Origin: Hesseltinella vesiculosa
Lineage: Eukaryota > Mucoromycota > Mucoromycetes > Mucorales > Cunninghamellaceae
Direction: 5' to 3'
DNA length: 64,000 bases
Assembly (NCBI GenBank): GCA_002104935.1
Contig: MCGT01000003.1
Location: 868,001 to 932,000 of the forward strand
The stretch's first letter is position 1. Every line of letters begins with the position of its first letter. Positions 31,751 through 45,233 of this stretch are shown one piece after another. The notes beneath the pieces were generated by a model. The model saw nothing but the letters and a program-made list of their open reading frames with translations. It searched no databases and was not told the origin of the DNA. Made by a program: the position numbers and the translations under genes.

Positions 31751-32113
31751 TTGCACATCCCCAACATCCCCAACATCCCTGATAGCCTCAAAACCATCTA
31801 CAAGACCGCGTGGGAAATCTCCCAACGCACCATCATCGACATGGCTGCCGACCGTGGTGCCTTTATCGATCAATCCCAAAGTCTCAACGTGTTCATCGGC
31901 GTGCCTAACTTTGGCAAGCTGACCTCCATGCACTTTTACGGTTGGAAGAAGGGTCTGAAGACGGGTATCTACTATCTGAGTACCCGTCCTGCCGTCGATG
32001 CCATCAAGTTCACCGTCGATCAACTTTCCCTTCGTGACAAGCAACAACAACACGAAGCCGACATGGTCTGCTCTTTGGACAACAAAGATGCCTCCATCAG
32101 CTGCAGCGGTTAA
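31739..32113 (+). pseudogene. Truncated ribonucleotide reductase large-subunit (RNR1) C-terminal fragment
   Basis: About 120 codons encode a near-perfect C-terminal piece of the class Ia ribonucleotide reductase large subunit: [44 protein letters not shown] and [13 protein letters not shown]. Nothing upstream resembles the rest of the 800-residue enzyme. The homology starts abruptly at a CCCAACATC duplication, and a TGA stop lies upstream in frame at 31709. The C-terminal redox pair, normally C-x-x-C, reads S-I-S-C, so the first cysteine is lost. The fragment could not be an enzyme. It is probably a partial duplication of a full gene elsewhere. Confidence 0.85.
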
Positions 32114-32689
32114 ATCCACCTCTCTCTCTCTCTCTTTCTTATTCATAGTCTCATTTTTTTTATCTCCCTGATCTCTACTCTGACCAATGCATTTCCATCC
32201 ACCCTCTCTTCTCTTTTATTTGGCCTTCATTTGAAGGTGATATAAAATATAAACTTTTTTTCATTGAACATTGATGGCCAGTCCAAACATAGGTTTTCTT
32301 GCTCTTAGCGGAAGGCCGGCCTCCTCAGATTTTTTTTTTTTTTTTTGGCTTTGATCACCAGGATTGTCTTGCACCCATAAAGCCAGCGAATCCAGCCAGA
32401 CCTGGCAAAGCACAGCGTACAAGAAAAAGGAACCTCCACGAAATAGGTTCGTGCTTTTAACTTGAAGATGCTATGCCCAAGAGCCCCCAACCATAATATT
32501 GTGCTTTCCAACAAGAACCACTTGTCAAGATTTAGGCCCCGATCTTGGCAATCTCCCAGGGCATCTCGTTTTCGTCTTAAAAAGCGAAATAACCGACCGA
32601 GACATGGCGCTGATAATTATAGAACGTGGCCAGTTTATTGGGCTGGGCTGAAGTCTCGATTTGGAGGGTACGTCCTTCAAAAAAAAATG
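32114..32689. other. convergent intergenic region
   Basis: This spacer lies between the RNR1 fragment and the GET2 stop. It contains a CT microsatellite at 32120-32140, TATAAAATATAAA at about 32240 and a T-run at 32330. No gene is recognised. Confidence 0.5.
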
Positions 32690-33895
32690 TTACAAGAGAT
32701 GGGTCAAGACTTGAGAAAACCCAATCAAAAATACTACAATGGACAAGTCTTGGAACAGGCAGAACAAGGTGCGTCGGTGGTCTAGGATAGTGTAGATGAT
32801 CTGCTTGTATGGGGCGGCTAGGCGCGAGGCAATCAAGGTGAAATCGTCTTCAGGCTCTGGATAAGCGTCCTAGAAAAAAAAAAAAAAGTAAACGTGAGCA
32901 GTCGCGATCGAGTACATTCACCTCCTCGCCAATTACCTTTGGATGATAGAGGCGGAAACCAATATAGAGCAATGCTTCTAAAAGAAGAAACTGGCCAAGC
33001 AGAGGCTGTCAATGAATGATTCCAAAAAAAAAAAAAAATGAGTGACATGTGAGAAAGTAGGGCGAGGGTTAAAAAAAAGACTTACATAGTGATGCGTATC
33101 GACGTTTTGTTCTCGTAGAAGCTGTGGCCAAGAATCCAGGCGGGAGGATTTGTTGTAGAGGGCACAGACAGTTAACCAGAGCATGGAGATGAAATGCAGC
33201 AAGTTCCAATATTTCAAGGTGGGATCCAGTTGGTGATAGCGGGTTTGGCGATACAGTTTGCGCATCATCAAGGTATTTAACAGACTGGGCTGCTTGTTAT
33301 GGCTGGTATCCATCATGGGTGGGGGTTGATGGCCAGAGAGGCCGTCGTCCAAGGCAGGGGAAGGTGTGGACGAGAGCGAAGGCTGGCGCTGGCGCAAGGT
33401 GGACGAGGTGGAGGGCGACACCAGGTCGTTCAAGAAACCGAGGTCCGGCGAGGCGGAAGCGCCTGTTGGTGACGCGCCAAGGGTTTCCCCAGGCATGGGA
33501 GGGGCTGAAGATGAAGAGGTGCTGGGGGATTCATGAAACGTGCGTCGGCGAAGCAAACTGGCCATGTCGTCCTTGTCGCCTTGGAAGTCTTGGACGGACG
33601 AGAACGATCGCAGGCTATGCTGGCTCGTGGATGTATGGATGGCACGAAGTGATGATGTCGATGACGACGGTGAAGGGCTGGGTGAGTAACCTAGAAGGTA
33701 ATGATAAAAAAAAATAAAGGCAGGCTGTATGAGTTCCTGTCATCCGCTTTTTTTTTTTTTTTTTTTTGCTCATCGTTCATTACCATGGGCAGTGCCGGTG
33801 ATTCTCTCCAAACGGTCGCCAGCCGATTGCAAGATTCGTTGCTGGCGCTTGAGTCTTCTTCGTTCACGCTTTTGTTCTTCCGTCAGCTGGTTCAT
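32690..33895 (-). CDS. GET2: GET complex subunit Get2 / CAML homologue
   Basis: Exons 33895-33784, 33690-33086, 33005-32937 and 32869-32690 encode 321 residues. The N-terminus carries the Get3-docking signature, a basic cluster R-E-R-R-R-L-K-R (about 10-17) followed by I-L-x-S-A-x-D-R-L-x-R-I-T-G. A long Ser/Pro cytosolic linker follows, then three C-terminal membrane spans (about 200-222, 239-258 and 296-321). This matches yeast Get2 and animal CAMLG, the ER-membrane receptor that with Get1/WRB receives tail-anchored proteins from Get3. Sequence outside the N-terminal motif is poorly conserved in the family, as expected. The gene is followed upstream on the same strand by the PAS gene. Confidence 0.85.
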
Positions 33896-34114
33896 CAATG
33901 TGCAAAAAGAAGAGGTCTGAAAAAAAAAGGAGGAACCTGGTTTTTTTTTTTTTTTTTTGTTTCTTTATTGGATTTCCGCGCGATTTTTTTTGAGATGGAC
34001 AATTGATGATCACGTGGCTGGTAAAAAAAGGAGACGGGGCCGAGAGGGAGCATGTTCATAGTAACAAGGAGGAAGGAGAAATGGGAGGGTGAGAGGGGTA
34101 TCCGAGCGATGTTT

Positions 34115-35329
34115 TCAATCATCTTTTGGTTTGGCTGAAGGCACGAGAGGGGTGGGGGCTATGAAGTTTTCACTAGTGACTTTCTCCAGGTAATCAAACA
34201 TGGAGCATTGAGCGACGGCGCCGATCGGACCGAGGGCGCTGATGGATTTTTGAGCCACAGTGTTGGATTGGAGGCAGCGGCGGACGGTGCGGACGGCCGT
34301 GGCCCAGCGTTTGCGATGCATGGGGCGGAACCAAGGCACTTCGGTGGTAGCGTGGAGGTCGGGTTCTTTTTGATTGTTGAAGGAGACACGGACAGACGAG
34401 GCGGTGTCAGGGGCGGCCGGGTCGATACAATCGGCCAAAAAGTCGAGCAGGCTGATCAAGAGATGGGCAAGGAACTCGACGAGGTAGCGCTGGCCTTGGT
34501 AAAGGGTTTGCCAGATGGAGAGCCAGCTCTGCACGATCACGGACAAGATCCATTGGCCAAGCCAGAGAGGACCATAGGGTTTCATGGGGGGTGAGGTCCA
34601 TTTGGTCATCAAGGCAGCGACAGCCACGGCCGGTGATGGGGTCGGGGATGCAGGCCGGCAGGGGTCGATGGCTGGCCGTAGGAGGATCAATTGCTTGGAG
34701 GCCTGCAGCGGGTCGTCGTGCGTATGCAGCTGGGCGCCATAGGATTGGCGTCGAGGGTGCGTGGTCATGGTCAAGCTGACCCATTGATAGGCGGAGGAGG
34801 GGTGGGATTGCCAGCGGAGGTGGAGGATCTGATAGGTGGAGCCAAGCTGATGGTTGTTCCAGCCGTCGACGAGGCGCGGCTGGTCCTCGGGATGGATAAA
34901 CGAAAGCAGAGGACGGCCGAGCAGCTGGTCGGTCGGCATGGCAAACAGGTCGTCGGTGGAGGTGGTATAGTCAATGCAGCGATGGGCATCCAGACGAACG
35001 ACGGTGTGGTTGGCATGAGGCGAGACAAGGTCGAAGAGCTCATAGGAGATGGGTTCCATGGCCCAGAGCTCAACGCCGAGCTCAGGATCGAGATGGATAC
35101 AAACATCTAGATTGATTTGGCTGTGGGAAGATTCGTGGCGAATGATGTAACGATGGTCGGTGATGGCTAGGAGCTGCAACGAGCTGATGCTGTGGCCGAT
35201 AAGCTGCATGGGCATGTAGCCTAAAAGGTCGCAGATGTCCTTGGTGACCAGCAGGATCTTTTGCGTCTTTGGATGCACCACAAATAATGATGAAGACCGT
35301 TGTGGGCATGCATCAAATGTATGTGACAT
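34115..35329 (-). CDS. PAS-domain protein
   Basis: One uninterrupted exon encodes 404 residues, unusual in this intron-rich window. Two PAS-like folds are visible: residues 10-110 (F-V-V-H-P, I-C-D-L-L-G-Y-M-P-x-Q-L-I-G-H-S-I) and about 115-225 (T-D-D-L-F-A-M, L-L-G-R-P-L-L-S-F-I-H-P-E-D). The second part has a hydrophobic amphipathic region (W-L-G-Q-W-I-L-S-V-I-V-Q-S-W) and a C-terminal helical tail. No zinc finger, kinase or bHLH is attached, and the cysteine motif of LOV photoreceptors (NCRFLQ) is absent. It is therefore not a white-collar-type photoreceptor. A signalling or partner-binding role is plausible but unproven. Confidence 0.75.
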   Translation of the reverse strand: MSHTFDACPQRSSSLFVVHPKTQKILLVTKDICDLLGYMPMQLIGHSISSLQLLAITDHRYIIRHESSHSQINLDVCIHLDPELGVELWAMEPISYELFDLVSPHANHTVVRLDAHRCIDYTTSTDDLFAMPTDQLLGRPLLSFIHPEDQPRLVDGWNNHQLGSTYQILHLRWQSHPSSAYQWVSLTMTTHPRRQSYGAQLHTHDDPLQASKQLILLRPAIDPCRPASPTPSPAVAVAALMTKWTSPPMKPYGPLWLGQWILSVIVQSWLSIWQTLYQGQRYLVEFLAHLLISLLDFLADCIDPAAPDTASSVRVSFNNQKEPDLHATTEVPWFRPMHRKRWATAVRTVRRCLQSNTVAQKSISALGPIGAVAQCSMFDYLEKVTSENFIAPTPLVPSAKPKDD

Positions 35330-35581
35330 TGTTAAGAAAAAGAAAAATAGCTGCAAAAAGAAAGAGCGGAAAAAGGATGAGAAAAAAAAAACACAAACAG
35401 GGCAAAACTCAATTTCCCCGCTTAAATATTGCCTCAGGAACATCACGGTGACCAATGACAAGGAACGCTTGGCTCCCCTTTTTTTTCGACAATGGAAAGA
35501 CACGACGTCTTTTTTTTTATTTTGTTTTATTGTTGTTTGTACAGTTATGAAGATTTTTGTTTCTTTTTTTTTGTTCCCAGT

Positions 35582-37263
35582 TTATTTGATGTTACCACCA
35601 GTGACAGAGGCAACTTGACATTGGATGGTTTCACCAGAGGCGGTCTTGATCAAGAAGGGCAGGTTTTGGTAGTAGGCAAGCTTGTCGTCCTTGGTGTTGA
35701 GGTCGGGTTGGACAGCTTCCCAGTACTTCTTCTTGGGGTTCATCACCTTTTCGGGTTCACCTTCCATACCTTCGAAAAAGACACGATCACCAGGCTTGAC
35801 CTTGGAAGTGTCGACAGGGCAGAGCAATTCCACCTTGGAGCCGTCGGCAGGGCTGGCACACAGCACCATCCCGTGCGATTTCACACCACGCATGCTAGCA
35901 GGTTTCAAGTTACAAATCACAAGCACCCAGCGGTTCTAGGGTGAGAAAATAGGTGAGACTTTTTCTATCCTGGGAATATTTTTTTTCTTCGGTCGGACTT
36001 GCCTGCATTTCTTCAAGAGGGTACCATCGGACAAGGCCAGAGACAATGGTGCGAGGACCTTCTTCATCACCCACATCAATTTCTTCCACATACAATGAAT
36101 CGGCTCCTTCGTGCTTTTTACAGTTGCGGATGAAACCAACACGGATGTCCACACGCGACACAAGAGGTTGATCGGTTTCGACAGGAGCTAATCAAGGTTT
36201 AAAAAATTGAAGTGGGTGAGAAAAAAAAAACCACTGAGATGCAAGGGTCTTACCAGCAGCCTTTGGCTTTTCCTTCTTTTCCTTCTTTTCTTTCTTTTCC
36301 TTCTTCTTGCCTTGATCCTTGGCGTCATTGGCAGGGGCAGCCTTTTCATTGTTTTCTTTGGCCTCCTTCTTGTCCTCCTTGGCATCCTTCTTCTTATCCT
36401 TCTTGTCGTCCTTTTTCTGAAAAAAATAAAGTGCAGGGTGAGATGACGAGCATCGAGTTTGAAAGGGACGTACAGCAACAGCTGGTTCAGGCACATCGTC
36501 CAAGTTGATAGGGAAGAGGGCAAAGTCGTTTTCCAAACCCGCCTTAACAACCACCAATTGTTGGACCAAGTCGAACCATCGCAACACATTGGGCACATTT
36601 TCCACCTTCATGTTACGCTAATGACAAGCAAAATCAGAGAAGGATGAGTGGGTGCGCCGATTCACAAGTATATGAGAAGGGAAAGCGTACGGTGTAGGCG
36701 TGAAGAATACCAAAGAATTCGACATCAGCAATGGTCAAACGGTTGCCAACGATAAAAGTGGAGGTGTTCAAGTGAGTGTTAAGCTTGCCCTAGAAGAAAA
36801 CCAGATGAATGGCCCGCTTTCTTCAAATGGAGCTTGTGATGTGTACATACTTCCATGTTGGCAATGACATCTTTCTTGGCAGCAGTGCGAAGAGTAGAGG
36901 CAAAAGCCAACCAGTCTTCAATCTAGTAAAATAGAAGACTCAGACGGAGCGCTTTTTTTTTTATGCATGTGATGGGCTTACAAGGGCTTGCTCATCCTTG
37001 GTCTTGCCCAGCAAGTCAGTCTTGGCTTGGGTGGCAATGTAGTTGATGATGGTAGCAGGAGTGTCGAAGTGTTGACCGTCGACCTAGATTAGAAAGTGGT
37101 CAGGAGGAGGCTGTTGCTATGTTTTTGGCCATTTTTTCTTTTAAAGAAAACATACTTCCAAGATCAATTCTTTGCTGGCTTCAATGGGAATGGTCGATTG
37201 AGTGACCTTGTGCACCAACAAGATGTCTTTGTTTTTTTCGTGAAGTTTTAAAACGGCAGCCAT
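35582..37263 (-). CDS. ARC1: Arc1/AIMP1-type tRNA-binding cofactor of aminoacyl-tRNA synthetases
   Basis: Eight exons (37263-37156, 37083-36982, 36922-36851, 36789-36691, 36617-36474, 36416-36254, 36187-36003 and 35935-35582) encode 408 residues. A GST-C-like N-terminal domain (about 1-170; I-A-D-V-E-F-F-G) mediates synthetase binding. A Lys/Glu-rich linker (about 180-240) follows, then an EMAPII/tRNA-binding OB domain ([22 protein letters not shown]). In yeast this cofactor binds MetRS and GluRS and delivers tRNA to them in the cytosol. The intron between exons 7 and 8 has a GC donor (GCAAGT). The lysine-rich linker lies in its own exon. Confidence 0.93.
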
Positions 37264-37910
37264 GGTGATGATTGGGTCTATCAAAAAAAAGGGATAAAAA
37301 AAAAAAACGAGAAACGTGTTTCCTCTCCGCTTCTTTTTAAGCCACTTTTTTTCTTTTGGTCATTCTGACCCTGCCTGACTCGTAAGAAAAGACAGCTGCG
37401 GGTATGTCGTTCTGGTTTTGCAGATGCAACCGACGTGGATGTGGCACCTTTAACCGAGTTCAGTGGAAGGTGAATGAGCCGTTTTGTACCTGGGCCTCGT
37501 TTCCGACGTTTCAAAATCGGCAGGCAAGATCAAAAGACAACCTAAAGCAGCCGTGTACGCTTGCCTCGGATAATCCTGTGATATACTTTTGATGGCCTGG
37601 CAACAGTTTTCAAATCAAAAGGATGACAAAAAAAAACCGAGGACAATTGAGCCCGGCTGGCGCAGCCAAAATACCTGTATGACATTAAAAAAAATGGGGG
37701 AGGCACGCAGTGCCATCGAAAACAGTTTATTGTAATTAGGATAAATTATCAGGAAGAAAAGTATAGGGAAAAGGGGGGGGGGGCTGATGGAAAAAAAAAA
37801 AGGAGGATGAGAGAGGGAGAAATGAGGAGTTTGTGTACGAGAACATTTTTTTTTTTTTGCAAAAAAGATATACTAGAACAAGGGCAGGGAAAAGAAGAGG
37901 ATTTTTTTTT
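37264..37910. other. intergenic region between tandem minus-strand genes
   Basis: This spacer is the promoter of ARC1 and the 3' flank of the Ser-rich gene. It contains a G9 run at about 37777 and several A/T runs. No gene is recognised. Confidence 0.5.
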
Positions 37911-39035
37911 CTAGCCAAAAAATTGGCCGCCATAGTAAGGGTCATAGTAGTAGGGGTCACCCATATAGCCTCCATAATAATTGTTATAGTCTGGGTTGCC
38001 ATAGTTCGTATAGTCATCGACGTAGCCGACGTTTTGGACAGGATAGGCGTCAACGTATTGCACCTGTTGTGGAGCCTGGACAGCTGCACCAGTGCCATAC
38101 TCTTGGCGGTCGGGGGCGACGGTGGTGTCAACAGTGCCAGCAGGAGCGCCAGCAGAAGGGCTCGAGGATGTGCCGGTGGAAGCGTCAGAAGAAGTGGAAG
38201 AGCTAGGTGAAGACGACGAGGAGGACGAGGACGAGGACGAGGACGAGGAGGAAGGGTCTGGACCGGGACCAGCTGGCGTGCTAGAGGACGAACCAGAGGC
38301 AGAAGAGCCAGAGGAAGTGCCTTGAGCAATGTCTTGGGGAGGACCGGCCGGAGTGCCGCCGGGAGGAACTGCGCCGGAGCTGCCGCCGCCGCCGGAGCTG
38401 CCGCCCACACTTGACAGCGACAGGGCGGCGTTATCTGCCAAGGATTCGACGTGGCCAACGACGCTGTTGACAGTTCGTTCCGATTCACTGAGCATGGCGT
38501 TGACTTCCATCTGGCCTTTGACCATGTTGCCTTTAACAAGGTCACGACGGGTGGCGTCGCGGCGTTGTTGTTTGCTGAAGCGTTGCTCCCGCTTTCGTTT
38601 TCTGGCTTCCTTGCCGCCACCTTCAGTTTCTTCTTCTTCTTCTTCGGCTTCTTTTCCAGCCATGCCAGCCATGCCCATGTCCATGGCCATGTCTTCGTTT
38701 TCGTCCGAGTCACCCGAGTTGTTGATCGAGCCACGATTCTCGCTGCCTTTGCGGTCGGCACCCTTGGGGCTGCGCGAGGGCGTCTTGGCCGAGCTGCCGC
38801 CCAGTAGCGCACCAAGGAGTGGGAGGGACCGCTTGTTATGTGGTGTGGAAGGCTGACTGCCGACCATGTCGGCAAAATTGGCATGGGTGTCGGAGTTGGA
38901 GTTGAAGGTGGCCGGCATCCCAAAATGGGGCCCACTGGCCGCCAGTTCTTGCGCTGGTGACCGACGAGCTAAATCGGCGCTGACTTGGACAGCCAAGCCA
39001 ATGGCTGCACTGATCAATAAAAAGCGAGGCTGCAT
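37911..39035 (-). CDS. Secreted Ser/Gly-rich low-complexity protein
   Basis: A single exon encodes 374 residues starting MQPRFLLISAAIGLAVQVSA, a clear signal peptide followed by L-A-R-R-S, a possible Kex2-type processing site. The mature part has an acidic Met/Gly stretch, a basic K-R-K-R region, a Gly/Ser/Pro segment, a run of about 15 serines, and a Tyr/Gly/Asp-rich C-terminus (YNNYYGGYMGDPYYYDPYYG). An in-frame upstream ATG (39098) would add a further hydrophobic stretch; the internal start gives the cleaner signal peptide and is preferred. No enzymatic domain is present. A cell-wall or extracellular role is a guess from composition. Confidence 0.65.
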   Translation of the reverse strand: MQPRFLLISAAIGLAVQVSADLARRSPAQELAASGPHFGMPATFNSNSDTHANFADMVGSQPSTPHNKRSLPLLGALLGGSSAKTPSRSPKGADRKGSENRGSINNSGDSDENEDMAMDMGMAGMAGKEAEEEEEETEGGGKEARKRKREQRFSKQQRRDATRRDLVKGNMVKGQMEVNAMLSESERTVNSVVGHVESLADNAALSLSSVGGSSGGGGSSGAVPPGGTPAGPPQDIAQGTSSGSSASGSSSSTPAGPGPDPSSSSSSSSSSSSSSSPSSSTSSDASTGTSSSPSAGAPAGTVDTTVAPDRQEYGTGAAVQAPQQVQYVDAYPVQNVGYVDDYTNYGNPDYNNYYGGYMGDPYYYDPYYGGQFFG

Positions 39036-40261
39036 GAGTGTAGTTATTGAAAGAAAAATGGCAGAGAAAGAGAGAGAGAGAGAGAAAAAAAAAGACAAAA
39101 ACTACCGCTTCTGTGTTGGATTGATCCACGAGTTTTATACCAAAGAAGAAAAAGAATCTAATGAATGAAAAAAAAAAAGATAGGGGTAGAGTGTTATCTT
39201 GAAATAAAATGCGGCAAAAAGAGTCTATGTATAAAGTCAAAAGGACGTTTTAGCCTGTTTGAAGGCATGTTGTTGATGCCCCTCCTCGTCCCTTTTGCTC
39301 CTTTTTTTTTTTTTTTTCATCATCCTCGGTCCAGAAAACTCTCCTCGTTGTTCTCCTTGGTCATTCTTAACCATTTCCATACAAAAAAAAATCGTGACAA
39401 TGCCTCGCCAAGGAGCTTACTATTTATGCTTATTTTTTGAAGACGTCATTCACACACTACCCCCGACATCCTTTGCAGCTTTTGCATTTGCGCGAAAAAA
39501 AAACAATAGGTTGATTTTCACTGCAATGCTTCTCCATTATACGCCGTTCGTATAAAATAAAATAAAATAATATAGTATAAAATGAAAAAAAAAGTGAAGC
39601 TTTAAATATTGTGGGACAGGGCGCGTATGTTTTTAAAAAATAGATTTTGACAGCCGGTTTCGAGGAAATCACCGAACAAGGCCCTCCCTTTAATTGACAC
39701 ATTTCAAAGAGCTTAATGAAAAAGCTGCAGAAGAATGTTCAATATGTTTGAAACAACAAATTAGCCCGATGGCTAGCCACACGCTCCCTTTTTTTTAGTT
39801 CAATGGGCTCACAGATCTCAAGTGACAAAATGAATTTGACGATCTTTTATTGATGATAAATAAACGATGCCAAAGAAAAAAAGGAGCAGGGCAGTAAGAA
39901 GGGAGATGTTTAGAGAAGAATTCCTTTACTTCAGGAGACACGGAGGGGTAAAATCACAAAGGAGAAACATGGTGAAAATGGATATTAGGGAGGCTGGCAG
40001 CTTTGAGTTTCTTGAGACATGTGTGGGTGTGCGTAAAAAAAAAGGTTTGAAAAGCTACAAAAATACACAACAATAAAAAGAGAGGGGGATCAATGGCAAA
40101 AAAAAGAAAAAGAAAAATAAAATAACAATAAAATAAACGGAAAAGCTAGATCAACATCATGACTCTAAACAGGGATGGAGGTTGGCTTTGTTTTTTTTTT
40201 GGGATGGAGAAAGAGATATCATGACAAAAAACGAGGGATGGAATACAACAAAAGGATGTTT
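39036..40261. other. long intergenic region, no gene recognised
   Basis: This AT-rich spacer of 1.2 kb holds A/T runs, AAATAAAATAAAATAAT microsatellite-like sequence at about 39555, and a GA-rich stretch up to the RAS 3' end. Short open frames are low complexity. AATAAA-like motifs near 40075 and 40115 could serve RAS polyadenylation on the minus strand only in reverse orientation, so none is assigned. Confidence 0.5.
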
Positions 40262-41261
<1,000 letters not shown>

Positions 41262-42114
41262 GATAGTAAAGGTAATGAAGAAGAAAAAAGGCGAAGAAAA
41301 AAGCAGTAAAAAGGCGACTTGCCAATGAGAAACGAGACGAAAAAGAAAGAAGAGCGTGTTTATTATTTTTTTTTGTTTGCTCCTTTTTTCTTCTTTTTCC
41401 AAATGCCTTGGACGCCAGTTGAAACCCAGCTAAATGGTGCTTTTTGATGAATGCCGTGTGTTTGGTCAGCGAATGCCAGTTCTTGTCACAGCTCTCTATT
41501 GGCTTTTATAAAAAAACCCCCGGTGTCGATGATGTCTTTTTCTTTGACCATCAACCTCCCACTGGATCCTATTGTACAAAAATAAATACAAAAATATAAA
41601 AAAGCGTAGGACGAATCAATTTGCAACCCGCGTCCATTTTTTTCCAAGCATGCGATTGATTTCCATAAAAAATCATTGTGTCAAGGTATTTTAAAAGAAT
41701 GCTACCTATAATTGAAGCGGAAGCCATGGCAACACCGTCGCAAGGCAATGCGTCAAAAAGAATGAAAAACCAGCCGTTTTTGGGTTGCCCCTCCTCCAAA
41801 AATCCGTCCAATGGTTGCTGAGGATTGGTTGCCCGCCAAAAAAGAAAAAAAAGGGGAGGCAAGGCGCCCTTTTTTGTCTTCTCTTTCTTCTTCGTTTTCA
41901 TATTTTTTCCTTTTTTCTTGCTTGATACCAATCCTTTTCTTTATTGGTTCCTCCTTTCCCTTTTCTCATTCTTCCTTTTTTTATACACACACCTCTTTTT
42001 TTTATCACTTGATCCTTTTCTTTCTCGTTTTTTTTTCCTTTAGTTCATTGAAGTTCTCTTTTGTTGTTTTTTTTTTGTTTATTTTTTAGTGTTATTTTGT
42101 GATCGCCTCGTTAC
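41262..42114. promoter_or_regulatory. shared upstream region of RAS and the MAPKK
   Basis: This 853-base divergent region is extremely T-rich on the MAPKK side (41870-42100, dispersed CTTTTTTTC) and A-rich on the RAS side. A TTTATAAAAAAA motif near 41505 is a possible TATA element. No open frame is convincing. Confidence 0.4.
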
Positions 42115-42394
42115 ATGAAAGTAGAAGATTTCGATACTCAACAGCCTGCAGCTGCTCCACCGCCTCGGCCACCTCCTTTTATGAACCATCCTCATCGAGT
42201 GACGCCGCGACCTTTGAATCCACCCACGCCGACGCCTGGAAGAGGTCCTGGTAATTTACCATTGCCTGGCCGTCGTCCCAATCGGCCTCCCATGTTTTTG
42301 GGGATTGCCCAACAACAAGAATCACCATTTTCAAGAATATCGCAATATGTGTAAATCAGCCCCGCCACTCGCAGCAGAAGACAGGCTTGCTCAT

Positions 42395-42425
<31 letters not shown>

Positions 42426-43758
42426 GTGGCTCTAGGGATCCTTCGGGTAAACTGAATTTTGCTGGTAAAGCAAGCATTCATGCTCAAGGAGTGGATTTCA
42501 GTAATGGCAGCAGCTTCAATATCAAAATGGATGATCTCTGTGTTCATGAAGAATTGGGTCATGGGCAATATGGTACCGTCAAGAAAGTCTCACATGTGGT
42601 GACCAACGTTGTCATGGCAATGAAGGTAAAAAGGAGGGTCGACTGGGCGTGTGAGTCGACGCTTTGTCCACTTTTTTTTTTTTTTTTACTGTCACCTGTT
42701 GTATCTGTGTCCCTCTCTCTTTTTTTTTTTTTTGGGGGGGGGGGAAAGGTCATGGATGTCGAGGATGATCACTCAACTGCTATTTTGGTTTGATAGGAAA
42801 TCCGATTGGAATTGGATGAAAAGAAGCTACAGCAGATTCTGATGGAATTGGACGTGTTGCATAAAAGCACTAGTGAATACATTGTGGAGTTTTATGGTGC
42901 CTTTTTTATCGAGTCGTGCGTCTACTATTGTATGGAATACATGGATGCTGGCTCGCTGGACAAGCTCTATGGTGATGGTGTACCTGAAGAGGTCTTGGCC
43001 AAAATTGCAATCTCGGTAAAGTTGTCAAAATAACGGGATGGTATCCGTTTTTACCAGCTCTCTCTCTCTCGAAAAAATAGATGGTCAAGGGCTTGAAATT
43101 TTTAAAAGACGAATTATCCATTATCCACCGAGGCAAGTTGATCTCTCTCTCTTTTTTCAACGTACTGACATTTCACATAGACGTCAAGCCTACCAATGTA
43201 TTGATGAACTTGAAAGGTCAAGTCAAACTTTGTGATTTCGGCGTGTCGGGCCAATTGAACAAGTCCTTGGCCAAGACCAACATTGGATGCCAAAGTTATA
43301 TGGCAGTAGGTTCCTTTTTTTTAAAAAAAAAACCGCGTAAAATTGACCTCGGACTTTTTTCATTAGCCTGAGCGCATCAAGGCCACGGATACGTATACAG
43401 TGTCATCAGATGTTTGGTCACTAGGACTGTCATTGGTGGAAATGGCTGGTGGAAAATATCCATACAATTACGATACCATGTTTGCTCAATTGCGTGCCAT
43501 TGTGGAAGATGAGCCTCCCACTTTACCCAGTCATTATTCCACGGACGCCTGTGATTTTATCTCTGCATGGTAACGCAAAAAAAAAAAATTGGCCCGCTGA
43601 CCTAACCCCATGTTTCTTTTTAAAGTTTACACAAGGAACCCAGCAGCCGGCCAACCTATGCTGAATTACTACAGCATCCTTTTATTCAAAAATATCATGA
43701 TACTCCTGTGGACATGGCCACCTGGGCCACCGAGGCTTTTGCTGCCATTCAAAAGTAA
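42115..43758 (+). CDS. PBS2: MAP kinase kinase, Wis1/Pbs2 (stress/HOG) type
   Basis: Seven exons (42115-42350, 42436-42625, 42797-43015, 43081-43132, 43181-43305, 43367-43569 and 43626-43758) encode 385 residues. A Pro-rich N-terminus of about 80 residues is followed by the Pbs2/Wis1 signature ([10 protein letters not shown]) and a complete kinase domain. This has [33 protein letters not shown], the activation segment S-x-A-K-T with both phosphosites, and A-P-E-R. The N-terminus is much shorter than in yeast Pbs2, and no SH3-binding PxxP module for Sho1 can be identified with certainty. The intron at 43133-43180 has a GC donor (GCAAGT) and splits the H-R-D motif. Confidence 0.92.
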
Positions 43759-44057
43759 CCCCGCCATCCGTTTTTTTTTTTTTTTTTTCATCTCGTCATC
43801 TCGTCTTTTCTCTCCCTCACCCCCTTCTTTTTACAGCAGAAAGAGGCACATCATGTCTTTTTATTTTGTAAAGTGTTATTCCTGTGCTTAAAGTAAACAA
43901 ACAAAAAAGAAAAAGAGTCCCATTTTTGACTTTATGGATTTCCCTCCAAACAACTGCAGCTCCTGAATCTTTTTTTTAGTGTCGTGTGACACGAAAAAAA
44001 AATAAAACGTGGTGGGGGTCTTCCAGCCTTCTTTTCCCTTTATCCATCTCGCTCATC

Positions 44058-45233
<1,176 letters not shown>

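Noticed and set aside
34208..35110. Plus-strand frames of 128-139 codons opposite the PAS gene
   Set aside because: Antisense shadows of a real minus-strand exon with clear PAS motifs.
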